Below, one piece after another: positions 10,870 to 21,508 of a stretch of 64,000 nt of DNA. A program made the position numbers and the translations under genes. Within the stretch, counting starts at the first letter, position 1; each line of letters opens with the position of its first letter. This DNA is from Sabellastarte sp. h YS-2021 (Eukaryota > Annelida > Polychaeta > Sabellida > Sabellidae), in contig OZ024936.1 of the NCBI GenBank assembly GCA_964017235.1, positions 37,656,040 to 37,720,039 of the forward strand. Reading direction: 5' to 3'. The notes under the pieces were generated by a model. That model was not told where the DNA came from and made no database searches. It worked only from the letters and a program-made list of their open reading frames with translations.

Positions 10870-11240
10870 GTCCCTGGACGCTTGTTGTTTTCACCCCCGG
10901 TTTTCAGTCAGCCGCCGCATTATCGTCTCCCTTGAATATCTCGCTTTTTATTAGGCCTATCCAAATGATATTTGGCAGTTATCTTTTATAGGCGTGGGAA
11001 AATTTTTTGACAGGCATAAGTTTGACCTTTGACCTTTATCAAGGTCACATTATCAAAAATTCAAAAATAAATTTACTTCCTTTTCACCAGATTTCCTCAG
11101 AAAGTACCAGGTGTGGGTCAACCAAATTTGGTATGCACATTCCTGACATAAGAATCTAGGCGCCAGTTGATATTGGGATCAATTGGGCCATAATTGACCG
11201 ATTGATAGGCGATTGATTATCTGTTGATAAAAAATTTGCT
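10870..11240 (+). other. Head segment preceding an S2 array
   Basis: This non-coding block begins with GGACGCTTGTTGTTTT (10876), a start shared in part with heads at 42379 and 51208. It contains 'TTTGACCTTTGACCTTTATC' (about 11022), then runs into the first S2 satellite monomer. Confidence 0.4.
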
Positions 11241-12135
11241 AAGGTTAAGCCTTGAACTTGCTTATTATTGGTCCTAGAGGTTTGGGATGGTAAACCAACC
11301 TATAGGAAATCATGGGCTGGGAATCTTCTGGTGTTTTCGGATTTAACCTTGGGCCCCTCCTTCAAGGTCCAACGAGGTTAGCCAAACATAAAAGTACTTA
11401 TAACTCGCTTATTATTGGTACTAGAGGTTTGTGATGGTAGACCAACCTGTAGGAAATCATGAGCTGGGAATCTTTTGGTGTGGGCAGATTTGAGCTTGGG
11501 CCCCTCCTTCTAGGTCAAACGAGGATAGAAAAACTTAAAAGTGCTTATAACTCATAATTGGTCCTAGAGGTTTGGGATGGTCAACCAACATGTAGAAAAT
11601 CATGGGCTGGCAATCTTCTGGTGTGGTCGGATTTGACCTTGGGCCCCTCCTTCAATGTCAAACGAGGAAAGCCAAACTTAAAAGTGCTCATAACTCGCTT
11701 ATTATTGGTCCTGGAGGTTTGGGATGGTAAACCTTCCTATAGGAAATCGTAGGCTGGAAATCTTTTGGTGTGGTTGGATTTGACTTTGGGCCCCTCCTTC
11801 AAGGTCAAATGAGGATAGCCAGATTTAAAAGTGGTTATAACTCACTTATTATTGGTCCTGGAGTTTTGGGATGGTAAACCAACCTATAAGAAATCATGGG
11901 CTGGCATCTTTTGGTGTGGTCGAATTTGACTTGGGCCCCTCCTTCAAGGTCAAGCGAGGATAGGCAAACTTAAAAGTGCTTATAACTCACTTATTATTGG
12001 TCCTACAGATTTTGGATGGTAAAGGAAATCATGGGCTGAGAATTTTATGGTGTGATCCGATTTGACCTTGGGCCCCTCCTTCAAGGTCAAACGAGGACAG
12101 ACAATTGGTCCTAGAGGTTTGGGATGTGAAATTAA
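11240..12135 (+). repeat. S2 tandem array (about 148-bp monomer), about 6 copies
   Basis: The phrase TTATTATTGGTCCTAGAGG recurs at about 11262, 11409, 11553 and 11699 and onwards, a period near 148 bp. Each monomer contains TTTGACCTTG, an 11-base spacer and CAAGGTCAAA, a perfect inverted pair. Small frames inside it are by-products of the repeat. Confidence 0.88.
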
Positions 12136-12538
12136 CCTATTGGGAAATCTTTTGGCCTTCCTGAAATGAACACTCCTATTGTAAGTATTTACCTACAGAT
12201 AACTTGCGTCATAAATTCAGTTCTGACAAGTCATAGGTTATGTGTAAATGACTAAAGACATAATACACATGTTATTGTAACACATCTTACAATCACATGA
12301 AAATTGCTTTTTCATTTGTGTTTTTGAAATGTTTTGCAGTTGGCTTTCATATCTCTGACAAGTGTATTTAGTTTGTAACCTCTTGCTTTTGACTGAAGTT
12401 ACATAGATCTTTTTCCTGCACAGTGCAACAACACCATATATTACTTTGTTCTCTTTCTTTTATATTTGTAAAAAGGACTTCATAATCTTTGGTTAATAAT
12501 GACTCTATTTTATGTAATTTATGTAATTTTATGTAATT
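12136..12538. other. Unassigned AT-rich spacer
   Basis: No frame, RNA gene or repeat family is visible apart from a short TATGTAATTT-type microrepeat just before 12539. Confidence 0.3.
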
Positions 12539-14415
12539 GTATCCCCGGACGAAAGTGGAAGAAATGGTTCAATTTTGCGAGTGATCTGGACCACTATCTG
12601 GATCTTCTGGATCCATGAAATATAATGAAATATAATGAAATAGCTGAAAAAGTCGTGGGTAGATTTTGATGAAATTTTCAGGAAATGTCCTAAATGGGTC
12701 AAGGAACAAGTGATTAGATTTTGGGAGTGATCTGGATCATCTGGATCCAGGCTGCCAGATGTGTTTGTGTACAATGTAGCTGAAAAACTTATGGGTGGAT
12801 TTTGATGAAATTTTCAGGATATGTCTGAAAAGGTAAAAGGATGAACTGATTGAATTTTGGAAGTGATCAGGATCATTATATGGATCTTCTGGATCCATGA
12901 AATGTAATTTTTAAAGACAGATACCTCAAAAAGTTATGGATGGATTGTGATGACAGTTTCAGCAAATGACCTAAATGGGTCAAGGAACAAGTGATTAGAT
13001 TTTGGGAGTGATCTGGATCATCTGGATCCAGGCTGCCAGATGTGTTTGTGTACAATGTAGCTGAAAAACTTATGGACGGATATTGATGAAATTTTCGGGA
13101 TATGTCTAAAAAGATAAAAGGATGAAATGGCTGAATTTTGGAAGTGATCTGGATCACTATATGGATCTTCTGGATCCATGAAATGTAATTTTTAAAGACA
13201 GATACCTTAAAAAGTTATGGATGGATTGTGATGACATTTTCAACAAATGACCTAAATGGTACAAGGAACAAGTGATTACATTTTTGGAGTGATCTGGATC
13301 ATCTGGATCCAGACTGCAACAGAATTTTAGGATGAATTTTGATGATATTTTTAGGATATGTTGCAAATGGTAAAAGGAAGAAGTGGTAAAAGGAAGAAAT
13401 GATTCAATTTTGCGAGTGATCTGGACCACTATCTGGATCTTCTGGATCCATGAAATATAATTTTAAAGACAAATAGCTCAAAAAGTCATGGGTGGATTTT
13501 GATGAAATTTTCAGGAAATGTCCTAAATGGGACAAAGAACAAGTGATTAGATTTTGGGAGTGATCTGGATCCAGCCTGCCAGATGTGTTTATGTACAAGA
13601 TAAATCAAAAACTTATGGACAGATTTTGATGAAATTTTCAGGATATGTCTGAAAAGGTAAAAGGATGAAATGATCACTATATGGATGAAAGGATCACTAT
13701 ATGTATCTTCTGGATCCATGAAATGTAATTTTTAAAGACAGATACCGCAAAAAGTTATGGATGGATTGTTTCAACAAATGGCCTAAATGGTACAAGGAAC
13801 AAGTGATTAAATTTTTGGAGTGATCTGGATCACTGTCTGGATCATCTGGATCCAGGCTGCCACATAATCTTGGGATGGGCTTTCATATTTTTAGGGTATG
13901 TTACAAATGGTAAAAGGAAGAAGTGGTAAAAGGAAGAAATGATTCAATTTTGCGAGTGATCTGGACCACTATCTGGATCTTCTGGATCCAAGAAATGTAA
14001 TTTTTACAGACAAATAGCTCAAAAAGTCATGGATGGATTTTTATGAAATTTTCAGGAAATGTCTTAAATGGGACAAAGAACAAGTGATTAGTTTTTGGGA
14101 GTAATCTGGATCACTGTCTGGATCATGTGGATCCAGGCTGCCAGATGTGTTTGTGTACAAGATAACTAAAAAACTTGGATTTTGATGAAATTTTTAGAAT
14201 ATGTCTGAAAAGGTGAAAGGATGCAATGATTGAATTTTGGAAGTGATCCGGATCACTATATGGATCTTCTGGATCCATGAAATGTAATTTTTAAAGACAG
14301 ATATAAGTGAAAGAACTAGTGATTAGCTTTTGGGAGTAATCTGGTACTATGGAGAATCCTGACCTGGTTCAAGACCGACATATTCACGCCTTAACTATGT
14401 CCCGTCCGGGGATAC
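12539..14415. mobile_element. Satellite block bounded by 13-bp inverted repeats
   Basis: The left end GTATCCCCGGACG (12539-12551) and the right end CGTCCGGGGATAC (14403-14415) are perfect inverted copies. Nearly everything between them is a dimeric tandem array built on GATCTGGATC/TTCTGGATCCATG units. The phrase TTCTGGATCCATG recurs at about 12606, 12887, 13167, 13439, 13707 and 14267, with a variant at 13979, giving a period of about 270-288 bp. No coding capacity. The inverted ends suggest a mobile or formerly mobile unit; the array itself is directly visible. Confidence 0.6.
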
Positions 14416-15010
14416 ACTGCGTCGAGACGCAATCTCTAGTTACTTTTACATGGTGTGGACAAATTCTTTCTGTGTAAAAATATACAGATCCATGCAAACT
14501 TTATAGTGGATTCAACCTTTTCTTTGCAATCACTCAATGAGAATTTGGAGAAAAGGCACTGTTGTATATATACTTCAAGGATGAAAAAAACATGTAGCCT
14601 TCTTCAGCTGCACAGATTGTTTCAGTTGAAATCACCTTTTTAATATAGGACCACTTTGTGGCATTGTCTGATGGAATATTGGTGATCGATGTACCCAAGA
14701 TGAATACAAATAATATTTAACAAGTCCCTATAATAACAGACATTGCATCGTATCCATTTTATTTCCTGTAATATGCCACAGTACATTGTAGAAATACTAT
14801 AATGTATTACTGACATTATCTACAGATAACATACTTTCAGATAATTTGTTTTTTTAACACCGGACACATATTTTTGTTAATGAAAACAATGACCTACAAT
14901 ATTATAATTGCTTCATTTTTAAAGCTGTAGAACTGTTTTTGAATAAGTAAGGTTTATTGCTGATGGTTTATAGTTGCAGTAATCTTGATCAACCATCCTA
15001 ACCTGTAATG
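14416..15010. other. Unassigned AT-rich stretch
   Basis: No convincing frame. The 14455-14643 frame has no domain or codon signal that I can recognise. No repeat family is evident. Confidence 0.3.
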
Positions 15011-15330
15011 AAAAATTTAAAAGTGTTTATAACTCGTTTATTATTGGTCCTAGAGGTTTGCAATGTGAAACCAGTCTATAGGAAATCATGGGGTGGGAAT
15101 CTTCTGATGTGATCAGATTTCACCTTGGGCCCTTCCTTCAAGGTCAAACGAGGATAGCCAAAGTTAACAGTGCTTATAACTCACTTATTATTGGTCCTAC
15201 AGTTTTTGCAATGTTAAACCTACTTGCTTATTATTGGTCCTAGGGTTTGCAATATGAAATCAACCTATGGGAAACCATAAGCTAGGATCTTCTGATGTGG
15301 TTAGATTTGGCCTTGGGCCCTGTTTAGAGG
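15011..15330 (+). repeat. S2 array fragment, about 2 monomers
   Basis: Two diverged S2 monomers are recognisable by TTATTATTGGTCCTA and CCTTCAAGGTCAAACGAGGA. They lie just upstream of DIRS copy B. Confidence 0.8.
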
Positions 15331-15411
15331 TATACAGTTATAAGTAGAGAATTTGGGAAAGGCTAAGACAGTTGTAAAGTGGAGTATAAAATCCAAATGT
15401 TAAATGTATCA

Positions 15412-15577
15412 TTTTATTACGCTACAATAGCTTACCATGTGGGACTTAATGCTGTTCTCGGGTTGCCACACCCGGGGCCAACGTCTTAGAAAAAAAGATC
15501 GTTCTTGTTAGCCACCGGATATACTGGTAGTTGTCGTCACGTGATAACTTCTGACCAATCGCCCTACTTTCTCGTTG
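15412..15577 (+). repeat. Left inverted terminal repeat of copy B
   Basis: It matches the reverse complement of 21509-21655 except for the outermost bases, which differ between the two ends as usual in DIRS elements. It contains a CACGTG E-box (15539-15544) that is conserved in the repeats of C. It probably carries the promoter, by analogy with DIRS-1. Confidence 0.88.
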
Positions 15578-15803
15578 GCCACGATTGACTGGTAGCAGTT
15601 TGTAAATATACAGACATTTTCATTTATTTCTCAGCTTTTACTTATTGTTGGAGGCTCATATTTGCATATTTCTTTATATATATTTCATAGATCATTCTGT
15701 AAAATTTTAATTTTCACAGGATAAGTATTTCTTTGATTTTCGCGTGTTTTGAGTTTTCCTCGGTACAGGCAATTATATTGTATGTCTTTTTATTGCGTAT
15801 AAA

Positions 15804-17970
15804 ATGTCGATTCACCAAGCAAATAAAGACAAACCGAGAGCTCAGAAATGCCGCCACTTTTGCTTCAGTTTTGATAAACATAACTACTGCCCTACCTGTA
15901 GGGAGGCTGGCAAGGGAGACGACCCCTGTGTCACCTTTGAATCACCCTGTCAAATCTGCACGTCTTTTTCAGATGAGCAGTTACAAAAAATTCAGAACAG
16001 GAAACGTTATTTAAAAAAGCAAAAAGCGGCAACTAGTTCCAAAGATGATGAACTAGATCTTTTGGGTGAAGGCGACGGGGATTCCTTCACTGGATCCAAT
16101 GCAGACCTCGAGTGTGCTGCTGATAACCTTTTCACCTCACCCCCCCGTCCTCAACCTCTTGCCTTCAGCTCCCTGTCCTTAAAAACTCCAGCCAAGACTG
16201 TTCCACCCACCCCAGGTACTGCTTTGCAAAATAAAATCCAGAAAAACCTTGAGAAATCCCTGGGGGATTCCTTAAATATACATATACAGCAGCAAATGGG
16301 TTCCTTCCAGGCATCCATGTTGGAAGCTTTTCAGTCACGCCGAGAGGAGTTGGCTACACAAAAGAAAGTCGAGGTAGAGTCCTCGCTTCTTGCTTCCAAA
16401 CCTGGCTCGTCCAGTAACAATGCTGCCCCTCTGGATTTACCCCCTCCGAGATCTGGTACTAACCTTCCAAGTGAGGCTATGGATGTGGACTACGGTCCAG
16501 CACTCCCTCCTCGTTTAGTAACCACTCAAGATTCCTCGGAGCAGTACGTTGCCCCCTCTGAAGGTCATCCCGAAGAGGTCTCGTACTCTCACAAAAAGCA
16601 AAGCCATAGGCAGCCAGTTGACCCGAGCTCTGCCTCCGACCAACGAAATGAGGATTCCGACGAACCTCGGATCCCTTCTTCTAGATCCAAAAAACACTCT
16701 GACAAGAGCAAACATAAATCAAGATCTAGATATGTGTCATTCTCTTCAGAGGAAGATCAGTCCCCTGTAGCCAGACACAGGTCTTCTAAGCCCTCTAGGG
16801 CTCAGCCCTCAGGAGTAGCTTCTGATCAAGACCTCCCACAACATGATCCAGACCCCCCTTTTTATAGGGAAGTAGCTTTGTCTGACATGCCCTCACAATA
16901 CTCCGAAGAAGTAGACACCTTCAGGCGTATTCTCTCTCTCCCTGACCCCAGGGAATCTATGCCCAGGTCGTCAACTTCGGTATTAGGTCTGGATGATGAA
17001 AAAGGCCGTCAAGAGCTCAGACCTAGAGGTCCTTCCTCTATCCTTCCACTTAGCTCAGTTATCAAGGACGCCTTTGATAAATTCCAACATGACTTTAAGG
17101 CTGCCAATTTATCTGAGGGAAAATATGTCAAGCCTCCTCCTTCCACTTCCAAGTGGTACAAGGTGGGACAGCCTACTTTTCAGGACAAAATTCAGGAGTT
17201 GAATATGGACTTTGCTAAGATCTGTATTACTCCTAGACCTTCTGGGGCCCCAGTAGCCAGAGTTCCCCTGCCAGTTCTCAAGGAGCTGGAACTTCAGGCT
17301 AGACGAAATATCTCAACCCTCAACTTCACCGCGGCATTTGCCAAAACCTCCTCTTCTTGCAATGCTTCATTGGAAAAATGCCAACATAGCATTAAGTCTA
17401 CTGTCAAGAAGAATAAATCTCAGATTCAGAAAGGTGCCAATCCTGAGAAAGCAGCAAAGCGCGGATATGAGGAAGTAGCTGACTACTTAGATTTTTGGAA
17501 CAAGACAGTACTTGTCCAACACAGGGCCCTCACTTGTCTCAGCAAATCTCTAGCCCATATTTTGCAGAGGGAATTATACTCTATGGCTAATACCGGCTTG
17601 CTCAGGCGCGAAGCCGAGATGACTATTACATCCACAATTAGGAGAAACGACGCGTCAAGAACTCAGGAACTCATCCTTTTGGGGCCCTTCCTTGTTCGAG
17701 TCTCAACTAGTGAAGGAAGGTGAGGACTTCCTTCTCAAAAAAGGCACCTCAAAAGATTCTCAGGGTTTTGCACCCTACCAGAATAAGCCCTTTCGTGGTC
17801 CCCACAAGAAAAGAGGCTCCTACAGAAAACGCCCCTATGGGGGCAATACCTCTCAAAGCAGTAACCAGTCCTTTCTCTCGGGAAGAGGAAAACCCAACTT
17901 CAGAGGCTCCAGGGGTCGTTTTCGACCCCACAATAGGGGAAGGTGGCGTGGAAACCCCCCTTCCCAATGA
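15804..17970 (+). pseudogene. gag: Gag-like ORF of copy B, one frameshift
   Basis: The first ATG downstream of the leader opens 639 codons ending at 17723. The N-terminus has a Cys/His cluster, C16, C20, H26, C29, C32, C42, C49, C52, with the blocks CPTCR and GDDPC, matching the D gag (DNHKKCVRCR, GDDPC). It probably binds zinc. A Ser/Pro/Lys-rich middle is followed by a region conserved in C (STSKWYKVGQP). One extra base in the run near 17683 shifts the frame. The continuation in the correct frame (17692-17970) encodes an Arg-Gly-rich, probably nucleic-acid-binding C-terminus. It ends at TGA 17968-17970, followed by C. Role by family: coat-like RNA-binding protein. Confidence 0.85.
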
Positions 17971-19705
17971 CTCCTCCAAAGCCTCAGTCAGTCCACCAGT
18001 AGGAGGTCGCCTCCGTTCTTTCAGGAGAGACTGGCTAACAAACAAATGTTCTCAAAACGTGTTAAACATTATCACCAATGGCTACGTTCTGCCATTCCGT
18101 TCAAAGCCAAACTTGATCAGATTTCCTCTGATTCTATCAGAGTACAAGGCCCAACAAAAAGACCAAGCCTTGGCCACTTGTATCCAGTCTCTCCTGTCAA
18201 AGAATGCCATTGAAAGGGTGAAAAATGTAAAATCTCTCGGGTTTTACAGTCGCCTGTTCCTAGTACCCAAGCCTCACCAAAGGTGGAGGCCAGTCATAGA
18301 CTTAAGCAGGCTCAACACTTTTCTACATGTAGAAAAGTTCAAAATGGAAACTCCAGAGTCCATCAGGACCTCCCTGATTCCAGGGGAGTGGGTATCGTCG
18401 ATAGATCTGTCAGACGCTTACCTGCACATCCCCATCCACCCAAACTCAAGGAAATACCTAAGGTTTTGCTACAAGTCTCAGGTGTTCCAGTTCACCTCCC
18501 TCCCGTTCGGGCTGGCCACAGCCCCCCAGGTCTTTACAATGATCGTAAAGGAAGTGAAACTAATGGCCCTCTCAAGAGGACTCAGAATTCACCAATACCT
18601 GGACGACTGGCTGATCAGGTCCCAGTCTCAGGAGGAAGCCCAAGTGAACACACAGGCAGTGGTAGACCTAACTCAGTCCTTGGGGTGGATAATAAATCAG
18701 GAAAAATCAGAACTGAAACCTACTCGGGTGTTTTCGTTTGTGGGATACGAATACCACCTAGATTCAGCCCTTGTAAAACCCACTCAAGAGAGATGGCTCA
18801 AACTTCAGGATTTGATCCTACGACTCAAGTCAAAACGTGTTTTGACTGCAAGATGTTTGATGTCTCTAATTGGGTTGCTAGCCTCAACGGAGAAAATGGT
18901 CCCGGAGGGACGCCTTCACATGAGGCCCTTTCAGTTTCATCTCAAGGAGCACTGGAGATATCCTCAGTCGCTGGACAACCTCCTTCCCAGGACAGAAGCC
19001 ATTGCAGCCCACCTAGACTGGTGGCAAAATCCCTCCAATGTGATGAAAGGTGCAGACCTTCATCCCAAAGACCACAGTATCCAACTCTTTACCGACGCCT
19101 CAAACGAAGGTTGGGGCGCTCACTTAGACCAAAATTCTACAAAGGGTCTGTGGTCCGATCGGGAAAAAAGGCTACACGTAAATGTCCTAGAATTGAAGGC
19201 GGTCTCCCTGGCCCTTCGAGACTTCAAGGACCAGTGCCAGAATCAAACAGTGTTGGTTGCGACGGACAACTCAACAGTGGTAGCCTACATCAACAAGCAA
19301 GGAGGAACACACTCAGCAGAGATGTGCGCTCTCCTGTGGAAGATCATGACCTGGTGCCATCACTACCACATAACATTGAAAGCCAGGCACATTCCAGGGT
19401 GCCTGAATGTGATGGCCGACCTACTATCCAGGTCCAACCAAGTGCAGTCAACAGAATGGTCTCCTATCCCAGACCCAAGGGCCTGGGACATAGATGCTCT
19501 GAACCTAAACTGGACCAACCTCACGGCCTATGCGTACCCTCCTACGGCCCTCCTTCACAAGGTGATCCAAAAGATCAGGCAATGTCATTGCCTGATCATC
19601 GTAATAGCCCCAGGCTGGCCAGGGATGCCCTGGTTTTGGGACCTAGTGCAGCTCTCAACAGAGATCCCACTGCAACTCCCAGTGTCAACGACCCTACTCA
19701 AATAG
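17720..19705 (+). CDS. Reverse transcriptase / RNase H / methyltransferase-like polyprotein of copy B
   Basis: The 661-codon ORF overlaps the end of gag in the +1 frame. RT spans residues about 180-350, with SSIDLSDAY carrying the first catalytic Asp and YLDD at 293-296. RNase H starts at TDAS (Asp459) and includes the VLELKA Glu and the ATDN Asp blocks. Downstream lies the domain that in DIRS elements resembles phage Dam-type adenine methyltransferases (APGWPGMPWF block). Compared with C and D, about 34 residues containing the DLFAT block are deleted in frame after EWS. A TAG at 19703-19705 (CAG in A and C) ends the ORF about 70 codons early; the same frame reopens at 19718-19924. RT and RNase H may still be functional, the last domain probably not. 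Confidence 0.88.
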   Translation: MRTSFSKKAPQKILRVLHPTRISPFVVPTRKEAPTENAPMGAIPLKAVTSPFSREEENPTSEAPGVVFDPTIGEGGVETPLPNDSSKASVSPPVGGRLRSFRRDWLTNKCSQNVLNIITNGYVLPFRSKPNLIRFPLILSEYKAQQKDQALATCIQSLLSKNAIERVKNVKSLGFYSRLFLVPKPHQRWRPVIDLSRLNTFLHVEKFKMETPESIRTSLIPGEWVSSIDLSDAYLHIPIHPNSRKYLRFCYKSQVFQFTSLPFGLATAPQVFTMIVKEVKLMALSRGLRIHQYLDDWLIRSQSQEEAQVNTQAVVDLTQSLGWIINQEKSELKPTRVFSFVGYEYHLDSALVKPTQERWLKLQDLILRLKSKRVLTARCLMSLIGLLASTEKMVPEGRLHMRPFQFHLKEHWRYPQSLDNLLPRTEAIAAHLDWWQNPSNVMKGADLHPKDHSIQLFTDASNEGWGAHLDQNSTKGLWSDREKRLHVNVLELKAVSLALRDFKDQCQNQTVLVATDNSTVVAYINKQGGTHSAEMCALLWKIMTWCHHYHITLKARHIPGCLNVMADLLSRSNQVQSTEWSPIPDPRAWDIDALNLNWTNLTAYAYPPTALLHKVIQKIRQCHCLIIVIAPGWPGMPWFWDLVQLSTEIPLQLPVSTTLLK

Positions 19706-20976
19706 TCCCACAAGTTTGTGTTCCACAACAACCCCCAGCACCTGAACCTCCACGCCTGGTGTCTAGGAGCGGACAACTCCAAGAACAAGGCTTCTCTGTG
19801 GAGGTGGCAGAGAGAATTGCTGCCCCTCAGCGGTCATCAACAAGGACCATCTACAAGTCAAAGTGGGCCCTATTTGAAAAATGGTGCAGAGAAAATTCGG
19901 TGGATTTCTCCACTCCATCTGTGAAACAAATCTCAGATTTTTTCATGTACCTATACCAAGACCTAAACAGGCGCCCCTCGACCATTGATGGCTACAGGAC
20001 TGCAATCGTTGACACTTTGGGCCCAACGGCCCAACATATTGCACACAATGCAGACCTTCATAGGTTACTCTCCAGTTTTCACAGGGATCGTCCTAAAAGT
20101 TCCAGAAATTTGCCCAAGTGGAACCTTTCTGTTGTCCTTAACGAGCTCACCAAAGCACCATTTGAGCCCATGAAAGACACAGACCTCAAACATCTTACTC
20201 TCAAAACTGCTTTCTTGCTAGCCTTGGCCTCCGGCAAGCGCCGCAGCGAAATCCATGCCTGGGTCGCAAACAAAGTATCTAATCTAGGCCAATGGGAAAA
20301 GGTTGCCTTGTTCCCTTCTTCTGATTTCATAGCCAAAAACCAACTAGCAAGAGAAGGTTCTCAAAGTGTGTCACCAGTGACTATCCCTGCTTTGACTACC
20401 ATTGTAGATAGACAATTTAAAGAAGACAGGACCCTGTGTCCTTTGCGGGCCCTGAGGTTTTATTTGGACCGAACTAAAGACCTGAGAGGGTCTTGTTCTC
20501 TCCTTTTCATCTCCTTTAAGAAGGGACATACCTCAGACATCAGACCCGCTACACTCTCTTCATGGTTGAAACAAACCATCCTACTTTGTTACAAACAAGC
20601 AGACCAACAAGCCTTGGACTTGGTCCAAGTCAAAGCGCATGACATCCGGGCCTTCGCGGCCTCTAAGGCCTTTTACGGTGGGGTATCGGTGGACCAAATC
20701 ATGCAAGCCTGTCACTGGAAAGCTCACAACACATTTACAAATTTTTACCTAAAAGACCTTACTTGGTCGGACACCGACAACAATATGTATCTGGGACCCG
20801 TGGTGGCGGCACAACAAGTCCTAGATCCTTCCCCTCAGACCAGTTGTCCTCGGAAAGAAAAAAAGGGGGGGGGGGGGGGGCACATCTGCTACAACCAAGT
20901 CTTCAGGAGTCTTTCCCAGGATCTAGGTATTCCTTTACCTTCAAGATGTTACGGGTTAGGTCATTTTATTCTTTAG
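18283..20976 (+). CDS. Tyrosine recombinase ORF of copy B
   Basis: The frame is open for 897 codons, one frame behind RT. The first two thirds are a Pro/Ser/Arg-rich reading of the RT region; the recombinase proper begins near residue 510 (block EQGFSVEVAERIAAPQRSS). Catalytic residues are visible: Arg653 in SGKRRSEIHA, His786 and Arg789 in KAHDIRAFAAS, His811 in ACHW, and the nucleophile Tyr822 in NTFTNFYLKD. The enzyme would integrate the circular DNA copy. The tail after the Tyr runs through a polypurine tract (poly-Gly in translation). Upstream the same frame is open back to a TGA at 18211-18213 that corresponds to CGA in C. Confidence 0.9.
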   Translation: MEASHRLKQAQHFSTCRKVQNGNSRVHQDLPDSRGVGIVDRSVRRLPAHPHPPKLKEIPKVLLQVSGVPVHLPPVRAGHSPPGLYNDRKGSETNGPLKRTQNSPIPGRLADQVPVSGGSPSEHTGSGRPNSVLGVDNKSGKIRTETYSGVFVCGIRIPPRFSPCKTHSREMAQTSGFDPTTQVKTCFDCKMFDVSNWVASLNGENGPGGTPSHEALSVSSQGALEISSVAGQPPSQDRSHCSPPRLVAKSLQCDERCRPSSQRPQYPTLYRRLKRRLGRSLRPKFYKGSVVRSGKKATRKCPRIEGGLPGPSRLQGPVPESNSVGCDGQLNSGSLHQQARRNTLSRDVRSPVEDHDLVPSLPHNIESQAHSRVPECDGRPTIQVQPSAVNRMVSYPRPKGLGHRCSEPKLDQPHGLCVPSYGPPSQGDPKDQAMSLPDHRNSPRLARDALVLGPSAALNRDPTATPSVNDPTQIVPQVCVPQQPPAPEPPRLVSRSGQLQEQGFSVEVAERIAAPQRSSTRTIYKSKWALFEKWCRENSVDFSTPSVKQISDFFMYLYQDLNRRPSTIDGYRTAIVDTLGPTAQHIAHNADLHRLLSSFHRDRPKSSRNLPKWNLSVVLNELTKAPFEPMKDTDLKHLTLKTAFLLALASGKRRSEIHAWVANKVSNLGQWEKVALFPSSDFIAKNQLAREGSQSVSPVTIPALTTIVDRQFKEDRTLCPLRALRFYLDRTKDLRGSCSLLFISFKKGHTSDIRPATLSSWLKQTILLCYKQADQQALDLVQVKAHDIRAFAASKAFYGGVSVDQIMQACHWKAHNTFTNFYLKDLTWSDTDNNMYLGPVVAAQQVLDPSPQTSCPRKEKKGGGGGHICYNQVFRSLSQDLGIPLPSRCYGLGHFIL
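20852..20880 (+). other. Polypurine tract with 16-G run in copy B
   Basis: A purine-only stretch, GGAAAGAAAAAAA then G16, lies 104 bp after the catalytic Tyr codon and inside the end of the YR frame. Equivalent tracts occur in A, C and D. Confidence 0.8.
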
Positions 20977-21180
20977 TTATCAAAGTAATTTCTATTAAGG
21001 ACTTATTTAGTTGTCATTAATCTCATATTCAGGTTTAAAAAATTTATGAGATGCCCAACCACTGGGTTGGTCAGTCACACGTGAAGGGCCCTTAGGGACC
21101 CTTAGACCCCGAAGTGAGCACTGCTGCACTTCCGTCCTACAATCAAACATCTAGACAGTTTTAGCACTGTCTCTCATTTA

Positions 21181-21265
21181 CTTAGGTTTTTGGCTCATTA
21201 CAGGCCCGGTCTTCGGGATTGGGGCACTGTATATGGGACTCAGACTGGTATTTCTGGCACTATTC
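21181..21265 (+). other. Conserved 3' untranslated segment with hairpin potential (copy B)
   Basis: The block around GGCCCGGTCTTCGGGATTGG is nearly identical in A (about 8887) and C (about 58337). In A and C it is flanked by TTTACAG and CTGTAAA, which can pair. In B the outer pair is weaker. It could be an RNA structure in the 3' end of the transcript or simply shared descent. Confidence 0.4.
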
Positions 21266-21347
21266 TATACTTTTAATTCAAAATCTTAGAAAAAATTACA
21301 TATCTTCCAGTCTCAGCTGTAATCCCGCCACCGGGCGGTTGAATTCA

Positions 21348-21450
21348 GCATTAAGTCCCACATGGTAAGCTATTGTAGCGTAATAAAATTGAAAATTTTA
21401 ATTACTTAAATGTAGCTTTTATAAGCTACAAGCTTACCATGTGGGACTTA
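21348..21450. repeat. ICR of copy B
   Basis: Positions 21348-21388 are the reverse complement of the left outer end and 21389-21450 of the right outer end. They abut exactly as they would in a circle joined end to end. This is the hallmark of DIRS elements and gives the element boundaries. Confidence 0.92.
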
Positions 21451-21508
21451 GGAGAGTCCCACCCTGCCTCCCCGCTGTTTACAGCTGAGGGGTAGGTTTA
21501 AAAAATTT

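Noticed and set aside
12529-13719. Several minus-strand frames with SLDPDDPDHS repeats
   Set aside because: They are translations of the GATCTGGATCC tandem array and shift frame between monomers.
18283-19400. First part of the B YR frame as a separate Pro/Arg-rich protein domain
   Set aside because: Its composition follows from reading the RT codons one frame off; no fold or motif is recognisable there, so I annotate only the C-terminal recombinase as functional.
20865-20880. G16 run dismissed as pure sequencing or assembly artefact
   Set aside because: Length may be inexact, but comparable tracts in A (with an internal A), C and D make the tract itself real.
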